Assembly: GCF_900149705.1 (NCBI RefSeq)
Contig: NZ_LT703001.1
Location: forward strand, 1,860,001-1,924,000
From: Sphingorhabdus sp. Alg231-15
Lineage (GTDB): Bacteria > Pseudomonadota > Alphaproteobacteria > Sphingomonadales > Sphingomonadaceae
Direction: 5' to 3'
DNA length: 64,000 nucleotides
This document shows positions 35,672 through 42,455 of the stretch, in pieces; the stretch's first letter is position 1; each line of letters opens with the position of its first letter. Position numbers and translations under genes: made by a program. The notes beneath the pieces were generated by a model, which was given only the letters and a program-made list of their open reading frames with translations, made no database searches and was not told the DNA's origin.

Positions 35672-36445
35672 TTATGGAAGGCGGCGCACCGGGACCACCA
35701 GAGGATCGCCCGCATCGCTGGTGCCGATCTGGACTTCAACACCGTAAGCCTGTGCCATGATCGGCGCCGTCATCACCTGGTCACCCGGTCCGGCAGCGAT
35801 GATCGCACCATCTTTCATAACCATGACATCATCGGCAAATCGAGCGGTCTGGGTCAGGTCATGCAAAACGACAATAACGCCGTTCCCGGCCGCAGCATAG
35901 TTTTTGAGGCGTTCCAAAACATCAAATTGATGGGCGGGATCCAGACTCGCCAATGGCTCGTCTGCGAGCAACCATTTTGGCTCTCCCGCCAATACACGCG
36001 CCAGCAGCACCCGACCCTGTTCCCCGCCAGACAAGCGCATTGCCTTGCGATTGGCAAGACCTTCGCAATCTGTTGCAACCATCGCCTTCTCTATGGCCTG
36101 ATGGTCAGCACTGCTCATCCCCCAACCGCCGGAGTGAGGCAGGCGACCCAGTCCAACCAGTGTTTTGACATCGATGTTCCAGTGGATATCTGGCTGCTGA
36201 GGCAACAGACCGATTAGCCGTCCGCGCTCCTTGCTATCCACCGAGACAAGTGGCCTTTCGTCCAGCGTTATCGCCCCCCTTTGCGGGTCCCGCAAACCGG
36301 ACAGACATGACAAAAGGCTACTTTTCCCCGCCCCGTTTGCTCCCAGTATGACCGTGACGCGACCCAATTGGAACAGGCCGCTAATGTCATTCAAGATGGT
36401 TCGCTCGCGCAAGACCAGAGACAGGTTTTGAAAGCTTAGGGTCAT
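35672..36445 (-). CDS. btuD: Vitamin B12 ABC transporter ATP-binding protein (BtuD-like)
   Basis: The 257-residue ATPase has Walker A GANGAGKSS, Q-loop LLPQQPDIHWNID, signature LSGGEQGRVLLARVL, Walker B LLADEPLASLDP and the switch His in VVLHDLTQTA. It belongs to the FecE/BtuD/HmuV group that pairs with FecCD-type permeases. Because the operon begins with btuB behind a cobalamin riboswitch, corrinoid uptake is the most likely function; haem (HmuV) is the alternative if the riboswitch evidence is set aside. Its start overlaps the permease stop by one base. Confidence 0.88.
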   Translation of the reverse strand: MTLSFQNLSLVLRERTILNDISGLFQLGRVTVILGANGAGKSSLLSCLSGLRDPQRGAITLDERPLVSVDSKERGRLIGLLPQQPDIHWNIDVKTLVGLGRLPHSGGWGMSSADHQAIEKAMVATDCEGLANRKAMRLSGGEQGRVLLARVLAGEPKWLLADEPLASLDPAHQFDVLERLKNYAAAGNGVIVVLHDLTQTARFADDVMVMKDGAIIAAGPGDQVMTAPIMAQAYGVEVQIGTSDAGDPLVVPVRRLP

Positions 36446-37413
36446 CAGGCCAACTCCCTGCGCATCTTGAAGAGCAGAGCCATGAAAAAGGGTGCGCCAA
36501 TAAGCGCCATCGCAATACCCAGACGCAATTCACTGACCGTCGGCAAGATCCGCACAAGACTGTCGGCCAAGACGAGCAACAGAGCCCCAGCAAGAGCCGA
36601 TGGCAGCAATACGGCTGAGGGCCGATGACCGGCAAGGGGGCGCACCAGATGCGGAACAATCAGGCCGACAAAGCCGATAATCCCCGCCGCCGCAACCGAT
36701 GCTCCGACGGTCAATCCGACACCAATGATGGCGAGCCATTGTAGGCGCGGCACATTGACGCCCATCGATCGCGCTGCATCTTCACCTAAAGTAAGGGCAT
36801 CCAGCGACCGACCGGTGGCCAACAAAAACAGCATACCCAAGGCGATAATGGGTACCGCCAACTTGACATCATCCCAGCTGCGATCTGTCAGCGCGCCCAT
36901 CAGCCAGGTAACGATCTCGGTGGTCGCAAAAGGGGTTGGCGCCAGGCTGATCATCAATGATGTCAGAGAGCCGGCAAGACTGGAGAGAATAACACCGGCC
37001 AACGTGAACAGGATCAAGCTGCCTGATCGCCCAGCCAGCAGAGCCAGTAGCGCCATGCCTATACCCGCACCGGCCATGGCAAAGGCCGGTAACAACCACG
37101 CCGCAGCCGCATATCCGAAATAGAGGGAGGATACCGCACCCAGTGCTGCGGAGCTTGAAACACCGAAAACTCCGGGATCGGCAAGCGGATTGCGCAAATA
37201 TCCTTGCATGGTGGCACCTGCCATGCCGAGGGCGGCACCGATAGCCGCGCCCAACAAAGTGCGCGGCAGGCGCAGTTCCATGATGATCAGGGCGCCAAGA
37301 TCATCGCCCCACCAAGCGGAAGGATCAACCCAGACTTTGCCAGCCGCCAACGACAAGATGATCGCCAGGACAAGGCTGACAAAAAGCAAGATATTGAGCC
37401 GCAAGCCAGTCAT
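36445..37413 (-). CDS. btuC: Vitamin B12 ABC transporter permease (BtuC-like, FecCD family)
   Basis: The 322-residue protein has about ten membrane helices and the FecCD signatures LRLPRTLLGAAIGAALGMAGATMQGYLRNPLADPGVFGVSSSA and a C-terminal IGFVGLIVPHLVRPLAGHRPS (each quoted in part). The ATG at 37413 overlaps the stop of the binding-protein gene by 4 bp; the longer frame upstream lies inside that gene. It forms the inner-membrane channel of the corrinoid importer. Confidence 0.9.
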   Translation of the reverse strand: MTGLRLNILLFVSLVLAIILSLAAGKVWVDPSAWWGDDLGALIIMELRLPRTLLGAAIGAALGMAGATMQGYLRNPLADPGVFGVSSSAALGAVSSLYFGYAAAAWLLPAFAMAGAGIGMALLALLAGRSGSLILFTLAGVILSSLAGSLTSLMISLAPTPFATTEIVTWLMGALTDRSWDDVKLAVPIIALGMLFLLATGRSLDALTLGEDAARSMGVNVPRLQWLAIIGVGLTVGASVAAAGIIGFVGLIVPHLVRPLAGHRPSAVLLPSALAGALLLVLADSLVRILPTVSELRLGIAMALIGAPFFMALLFKMRRELA

Positions 37414-38330
37414 GAGGGCGGTCCAAGCTTGCGCCGTGCGGCAGACAAAACGGCCACCGCTTCGATTAGCGTCGGCCCCGCGCAGTTGAGCAAACGCGCG
37501 GGATAATCCGATATGGTGATCCGGTGGGAAAGGCGTTTCAATACCGGATGAGACAGCATCCGATCCCGCGAACGCGCCTCTTTGCCACCACCGGCATCCG
37601 AGAATAACAGGCGTGGCGGCCGGGCAACAAGATGCTCCAGAGGCAGGATGTCCCATTGTTTTAGCCCGTATGTATGGCTCCGGTTTTCAAAACCAGTGCG
37701 GCGCAGCAACTCGTCAGGTAAAGTCCCACCACCTGGCACCAGCCCTCCGCTGCGCCAGATCAGGGCCGGAACAGGCCTGTTGTCTTGCGGCTTTGCCTTT
37801 TCGAATGCTGCTGAAATCCGCTGGTTCAGTTGCATGCCGCGATCAGGGGAACCGACTATGGTGGCTAGCTCGGCAATTTGCTGCTGACTCTCTGCCACGC
37901 TTTGCGGAATGGACAGTTTGATCAACGCAATGCCGAGCCGGTCCAGGGCGCGTTCCGTTTGCGGCGCGACAATAGAACTTGCCACCACCAGATCGGGACG
38001 CATTGCGATAATTTCTTCGGCCGTGCCGGACGTCGCCTTGAACTTCAACGCCTGTGTCAACGGAATAGAAGTCGCTCGCTTGTCATGTGAATAATGGCTG
38101 ATGGCCCTGATATTCCGAGCCTCTGCCAATTGCATGAGCAAGGCATCGGCGCACGGGTTGATCGAGACAATCCGTTTCGGCTGTTCGGGCAAGGCCACTT
38201 TGGCACCCCGAGCGATCACTTCGGCATCCGCCAGAGTTGAGGGCCAGAACATAAGTGCAGCAGCCGCCAGACATCCTCCAGCCATGGCTCGCATGACTAG
38301 ATAGGAAGACCTGGCGGCTGCTTGCTTCAT
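37410..38330 (-). CDS. btuF: Vitamin B12 ABC transporter substrate-binding protein (BtuF-like)
   Basis: The 306-residue protein starts at the ATG at 38330, immediately after the btuB stop. A signal sequence with hydrophobic core VMRAMAGGCLAAAALMFWPS precedes a class III periplasmic binding fold: QPKRIVSINPCADALLMQLAEA, TAEEIIAMRPDLVVASSIVAP and PARLLNCAGPTLIEAVAVLSA. This two-lobe, single-helix-linker family binds corrinoids, haem or siderophores. Location in a riboswitch-led btu operon supports cobalamin. Confidence 0.87.
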   Translation of the reverse strand: MKQAAARSSYLVMRAMAGGCLAAAALMFWPSTLADAEVIARGAKVALPEQPKRIVSINPCADALLMQLAEARNIRAISHYSHDKRATSIPLTQALKFKATSGTAEEIIAMRPDLVVASSIVAPQTERALDRLGIALIKLSIPQSVAESQQQIAELATIVGSPDRGMQLNQRISAAFEKAKPQDNRPVPALIWRSGGLVPGGGTLPDELLRRTGFENRSHTYGLKQWDILPLEHLVARPPRLLFSDAGGGKEARSRDRMLSHPVLKRLSHRITISDYPARLLNCAGPTLIEAVAVLSAARRKLGPPS

Positions 38331-38331
38331 G

Positions 38332-40236
38332 TCAGTAACGCAGCCTGACACCGGCAAAGGCCGAGCGACCGGCTGTACCGAACTGGAATATCGTTTCATA
38401 TTCCTCATCAAACAGATTTTCGACCCGACCGTAAATCTCTATATTGTCAGTGATCGGCATGGCGGCACGCAGATCGACAAGCACATAGCCCGGTGTCGGG
38501 ACGGTGGTGAACGCATTATCGAGATTGGAACTGACATGCGCAATCGTCGCGCCGGTTTGCAGACCAAAGGACCAATCATAGTCCACCGATGTGTTGACGC
38601 TATGCCGCGGGCGCCGTGCCAATGGCCGGTTGGTGTCGCGGTTCTCGGCATCTATCAGGCTGTAGTTGGTCGCAATCGTCAGTTCTTCAACTGGCCGTAT
38701 AGTCACACCCAATTCAACACCTTGTGCTCGTGCCCGTCCGACATTGTCGTAAGTGCCGAAGGGCCGGTCGTTACAAATACCGGCTTGGATCGGGCAGCTG
38801 ATAAAGTCGATCAGGTTCCTGCTGTTGCGCCGAAATATGGTTGCGCTCAGCTCCAGCTTGCCATCGACCAAGAGCTGAGTGATACCGGCATCCCAACTCT
38901 TCGAGGTTTCCGGTTGCAAAACCGCGTTACCAAAATCGCTGAACAGCTGGAACAGGGATGGTACGATAAAGCCCTCTCCATAGCTGGCACGAAAGGTCGT
39001 GTCGCCCTCATTAGGGCTGTAAACCACATCACCAGCGAAAGTCGTTTCGCCGCCAAAACTATTATGATCGTCATAACGCAGGCCGGCACTAGCGGTCAGA
39101 CCATCCAGAGGGGTTATGCGCAATTGCCCATAGAAGCTGGTCAAAGTCGCATCCTGTTCGGGTGTCACAGAACCAAAGCTGGTGGCGCTAAAGCTTGATC
39201 TTTCCGCTTCCGCACCAAAGGTCGCTCCGAACATCTCGGAAATGTCGAGAATGCCTTGATATTCAACCCGTTCATTCTCGCCGCGAGATTCAAATGTCTG
39301 AAAATCGAGATTGAAATTATCACGCCGAACATTTGTGTAAGCGAACGCAAATCGATTTCTAAACCGGCCATCGAACAACGCGACATTCAATCCGGCATAG
39401 CCCACAAATTCGTCTGTCTCGCTAGTTTCGGGCGTATCACCAAATTGAAAAGTTGGTGTAAATCCATCGATATCGGTTTTGCCATCGGAATAGTAACCGC
39501 GCAGATCGACTGAAATTTCGTCGTTGAAGGTGATTTTTACCTTACCATTTGCGCCGAAATTTCGATAGCCATCACGCTCAACGCCGCCGCGCTCGGTATT
39601 GAAGGCAGAGAATCCGTCGGTCGTAAAATAGCCTGCACCAAAGGTGGCCGCGACCGGTCCAACAGCACCCGAGATATTGCCCACCAGCTGCGCCGTGTCA
39701 CGCGATCCATACTCGCCGCGCGCATTGATTTCGAGTTCCTCGGTAGGTTCACGGGTAATGATATTGACCACACCACCAATCGCCTGACTACCCCAGATCA
39801 CCGATTGCGAACCGCGCAACACTTCGATGCGGGAGATATTCCCGGTCAGCAAATTTCCGAAGTCAAAGCCGCCACCTGGAGACGCCGGATCGTTGATTTT
39901 AACGCCATCAATCAAGGCCACGGTCTGACTGGAATTGCCCCCGCGAATATTAACCGCACTGACCGTCCCGACGCCGCCATTGCTGTTGATGGTAACACCC
40001 GGCACGATGCGAAGCAGATCGGTGACAGTGACACTCTGAAGCTGTTCGATCCGGTCCTGATCAAGAACGGATATGCTTTGTCCGGTTTGTGAAATTGCCT
40101 GTTCAGACCGTCCGGCCGTGACGACAATGACATCCTCGCCAGAGGACGCTCCAGCTGTTTCAGCAAAAGCGGGCGGTGAGAGCAACAACGCCACAGTGGC
40201 AATTGCAGAAGTTGATTTTAGTTTTTGATAACGCAC
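38332..40236 (-). CDS. btuB: TonB-dependent vitamin B12 receptor (BtuB-like)
   Basis: With the GTG at 40236, preceded by AAGGAAATATC, the protein has 634 residues. It has a signal peptide ending PPAFA, a TonB box (EDVIVVTAGRS), a plug (VTDLLRIVPGVTI, VNIRGGNSSQTVALIDGVKIND, RIEVLRGSQSVIWGSQAIGG) and a 22-strand-type barrel ending FAGVRLRY with a terminal aromatic. The plug and length match BtuB. It imports cobalamin across the outer membrane. A cobalamin riboswitch sits about 145 bp upstream, so high B12 should repress it and the downstream btuFCD genes. The GTG start is inferred from the ribosome-binding site. Confidence 0.93.
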   Translation of the reverse strand: MRYQKLKSTSAIATVALLLSPPAFAETAGASSGEDVIVVTAGRSEQAISQTGQSISVLDQDRIEQLQSVTVTDLLRIVPGVTINSNGGVGTVSAVNIRGGNSSQTVALIDGVKINDPASPGGGFDFGNLLTGNISRIEVLRGSQSVIWGSQAIGGVVNIITREPTEELEINARGEYGSRDTAQLVGNISGAVGPVAATFGAGYFTTDGFSAFNTERGGVERDGYRNFGANGKVKITFNDEISVDLRGYYSDGKTDIDGFTPTFQFGDTPETSETDEFVGYAGLNVALFDGRFRNRFAFAYTNVRRDNFNLDFQTFESRGENERVEYQGILDISEMFGATFGAEAERSSFSATSFGSVTPEQDATLTSFYGQLRITPLDGLTASAGLRYDDHNSFGGETTFAGDVVYSPNEGDTTFRASYGEGFIVPSLFQLFSDFGNAVLQPETSKSWDAGITQLLVDGKLELSATIFRRNSRNLIDFISCPIQAGICNDRPFGTYDNVGRARAQGVELGVTIRPVEELTIATNYSLIDAENRDTNRPLARRPRHSVNTSVDYDWSFGLQTGATIAHVSSNLDNAFTTVPTPGYVLVDLRAAMPITDNIEIYGRVENLFDEEYETIFQFGTAGRSAFAGVRLRY

Positions 40237-40380
40237 GATATTTCCTTTTTGACAATCATTCAAAAAGGCCACGCATATTTAACGCCTATGGAAGTTCCAC
40301 ATGCGGGGCCCGATAGTAATCGTCGCCACGCGAGGAAATCCTCGATCATATGGCACACCCCGTCCGCATGATAGAACGAC

Positions 40381-40556
40381 AGCTACCGGCAGGTCTCCTG
40401 GCTCTTGGATCATCGCTTGGTCCGTCCCCTTCCCAGACATAACGTCCAGTGGGATTTGACAGACCGGCTCACCAATCACAGTTGCGGGGGCAGCTTCGGA
40501 TCAAGAAATGACTTCCCTTCCGAATTCCCTTTTAATCCCGTCTCCGGGAACCTTTA
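40381..40556 (-). promoter_or_regulatory. Cobalamin (AdoCbl) riboswitch
   Basis: Read on the minus strand, the conserved B12-element blocks occur in order: AAAAGGGAA near 40528, then GGAAGGGAAG, then GAAGCTGCCCCCGCAACTGTG (B12 box region, about 40475-40495, quoted in part), GTGAGCCGG, CACTGG, GGGAAGG and the closing AGCCAGGAGACCTGCCGG at 40387-40404. The small hairpin CGAGGATTTCCTCG (40331-40344) and the stretch to the btuB start could form the expression platform. The aptamer controls btuB and, by operon order, btuFCD. Confidence 0.93.
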
Positions 40557-40685
40557 GCAAACGGCTGTCTAGGGAGCTTCAATTTGCGGAGCAAGGAAAA
40601 TTTGGTGCGCAGGGCCGAAGACAAACAGCGAAATAGCCGGTTTCTCAGCAAAACCAGATATTGGGGAGCGTCAACCAAACCCATG

Positions 40686-40717
40686 AAAAAGGCCGCCCCA
40701 TTTCTGAGACGGCCCTT
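40686..40717 (-). terminator. Rho-independent terminator downstream of carD
   Basis: On the minus strand GGCCGTC pairs with GGCGGCC (one G-T wobble) around a 10-nt loop, followed by TTTTT. It lies about 35 bp past the carD stop and separates it from the btu riboswitch transcript. Confidence 0.8.
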
Positions 40718-40750
40718 TGGTGATAGGTATCAAATTCTGATCTTGTCGGA

Positions 40751-41281
40751 TCAGTCTTCCTTTACCTCGTAATATTGCGGTGCTGCAATATTCAGGATTT
40801 CCAGGATTTTCGCCAGAGCGGTTGGCTCGTCGGTTTCCTCCATCGCAGCCAATTCGCGAGCCAGACGGCTGGACGCCGCTTCGAATATCTGACGTTCGGA
40901 ATAGCTCTGCTCTGGCTGATCATCAGCACGAAACAGATCGCGGGTCACTTCAGCAATTGAGACAAGATCGCCGGAATTGATCTTCGCTTCATATTCCTGC
41001 GCGCGGCGCGACCACATGGAGCGTTTGACCTTGGGCTTGTCTTTCAGTGTTTCAAGCGCCTCTTTCAGCGTTTTGTCAGAAGACAGCTTGCGCATGCCAA
41101 CGCCTTCTGCCTTGTTCATTGGTACACGCAATGTCATGCGTTCTTTTTCGAAGCGCAGAACATATAGTTCCAGTTGCATACCTGCAATTTCTTCATTTTG
41201 CAGCTCAATCACACGGCCCACACCGTGTTTTGGATAAACAACATAATCGCCCACATCAAAGGACAGCGTATTCGCAGCCAT
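40751..41281 (-). CDS. carD: CarD/CdnL family RNA polymerase-binding regulator
   Basis: The 176-residue protein starts with the CarD/TRCF Tudor-like RNA polymerase-interacting domain (FDVGDYVVYPKHGVGRVIELQNEEIAGMQLELYVLRF, quoted in two parts, residues 7-43), followed by an alpha-helical DNA-binding part (KPKVKRSMWSRRAQEYEAK and LARELAAMEETDEP). It stabilises promoter open complexes, especially at rRNA promoters. It is the last member of a helicase-S4-fdxA-carD group conserved in alphaproteobacteria, here separated from fdxA by the dispersed repeat. Confidence 0.95.
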   Translation of the reverse strand: MAANTLSFDVGDYVVYPKHGVGRVIELQNEEIAGMQLELYVLRFEKERMTLRVPMNKAEGVGMRKLSSDKTLKEALETLKDKPKVKRSMWSRRAQEYEAKINSGDLVSIAEVTRDLFRADDQPEQSYSERQIFEAASSRLARELAAMEETDEPTALAKILEILNIAAPQYYEVKED

Positions 41282-41464
41282 AAAAAGCCTTTCTTTCTCT
41301 ATGGAAAAGAAGGATGATTTCGATCAAATTTCTCAAAAACCCCGACGAAAAAACCCTTTTGTTCATATACATAACGACCGAACACCCCCCGTGCCCAGCC
41401 GCTTACCAACACCATTGTTAACAGATTCGTCACAAAAAAGCAATTTATCGTTGCACCGCACAAC
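41282..41464. other. carD upstream region
   Basis: This stretch, from the carD start codon to the outer edge of the repeat, must contain the carD promoter on the minus strand unless transcription comes through from fdxA. I see A-rich sequence and AAGGCT just before the start codon as a weak ribosome-binding site, but no confident promoter hexamers and no gene. Confidence 0.45.
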
Positions 41465-41696
41465 TTTTAGGACCTCAAGCGCCGGGCGCGGGCATCCGCC
41501 CGCTTGGCTTCCCTCGCATAAGCTCGGGCGCGCAGTCGCGCTTGCCTCCGCTTCGCGTCGGTTCAGCGCGACTTTGAGAGCATGATCCTCTAGTTCGTCG
41601 TCCGAACGTAGTGAGGCAAGGCCGACCGGCCGCCGCGCCTTATGGCGCGATAGCCAAGGCGACGGATGTCGCCGCCCCGCGCTTGAGGTCCTAAAA
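41465..41696. repeat. Dispersed palindromic-ended repeat element, copy B
   Basis: The core 41473-41688 (216 bp) matches the reverse complement of copy A (8031-8258), so the two copies are inverted in the chromosome. Here the terminal inverted repeat extends outward to a perfect 18 bp, TTTTAGGACCTCAAGCGC (41465-41482) against its complement at 41679-41696. The left ~100 bp and right ~80 bp agree closely with copy A; the ~35-bp centre differs. It separates fdxA from carD and ends 7 bp from the fdxA stop codon, where its terminal hairpin could act as a terminator. No coding capacity is credible. Confidence 0.85.
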
Positions 41697-41703
41697 GACT
41701 CTC

Positions 41704-42042
41704 TTAATCACCTTGGCCGGGTTTTTCCGAGAAATGGGCCTCAAACTTGCCTTCCACGCCCTTGAATTCATCGGCATCGGCAGGTGGCTCGCGGCTGACG
41801 GTGATATTAGGCCAGCTTTCCGAATATTTCGTATTCACTTCCAGCCATTTTTCCAGACCATCTTCGGTATCGGGCAAAATTGCTTCAGCAGGACATTCCG
41901 GCTCACATACACCGCAATCGATGCATTCGCTGGGATTGATGACGAGCATATTGTCGCCTTCATAAAAACAGTCAACGGGGCAGACTTCAACGCAGTCCAT
42001 ATATTTGCATTTGATACATGCGTCGGTAACAACATAAGTCAT
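41704..42042 (-). CDS. fdxA: Ferredoxin FdxA (7Fe/8Fe type)
   Basis: The 112-residue ferredoxin has two cysteine clusters: C9, C12, C17 and C21 in [15 protein letters not shown], and C40, C43, C46 and C50 in [15 protein letters not shown]-terminal extension follows, as in Azotobacter-type FdxA ([3Fe-4S] plus [4Fe-4S]). It is a cytoplasmic electron carrier. It follows the S4 protein gene by 101 bp on the same strand, and the repeat element lies directly after its stop. Confidence 0.96.
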   Translation of the reverse strand: MTYVVTDACIKCKYMDCVEVCPVDCFYEGDNMLVINPSECIDCGVCEPECPAEAILPDTEDGLEKWLEVNTKYSESWPNITVSREPPADADEFKGVEGKFEAHFSEKPGQGD

Positions 42043-42143
42043 CGGGTCGTCTACTCCATCTAAAGAGCCGCCTTTTGTGCGGTCATCTCATCCCTGCTAT
42101 TGTGCAAAATTGGCAACGTCAACAGTTGGTTTTCGGTCCTATT

Positions 42144-42446
42144 TCATTCACCAGTGCGCAGCCGTTCAAAACAGCTTTGTGCATCCGGAGCGCTGCCGCG
42201 CCTGAGCGGCAACATCGATATGCGTATGACATGCACCTCTCGGCCTTGCGGAATAGTTAAGATGTCCCCTTGCCGGACCATCATATGAGCACGATCTACA
42301 CGCCGACCATTCAGGCGGACATGTCCTTTGCTGGCAAGTTTTTTTGCCATTGTCCGGTTGCCGGCAAAACGAAGAAACCAAAGCAGCTTATCGATCCTGA
42401 GCGCCAAAGGGTCAGAGTCCGGTTTAGCGACCTTTTTATTCTTCAA
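42144..42446 (-). CDS. RNA-binding S4 domain protein (Hsp15-like)
   Basis: The 100-residue basic protein has an S4 RNA-binding domain from about residue 15: LRIDKLLWFLRFAGNRTMAKKLASKGHVRLNGRRV (quoted in part) and GDILTIPQG. Size and motif match the Hsp15 (HslR) family, which binds stalled 50S subunits carrying nascent chain-tRNA. It starts 9 bp after the helicase stop, so both are probably one transcript. The ribosome-rescue role is family knowledge, not shown here. Confidence 0.9.
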   Translation of the reverse strand: MKNKKVAKPDSDPLALRIDKLLWFLRFAGNRTMAKKLASKGHVRLNGRRVDRAHMMVRQGDILTIPQGREVHVIRISMLPLRRGSAPDAQSCFERLRTGE

Positions 42447-42455
42447 AGCAGCATC

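Noticed and set aside
35518-35742. A 74-codon minus-strand frame upstream of the iron receptor operon
   Set aside because: It overlaps the 3' end of btuD in another frame and has no ribosome-binding site or recognisable domain.
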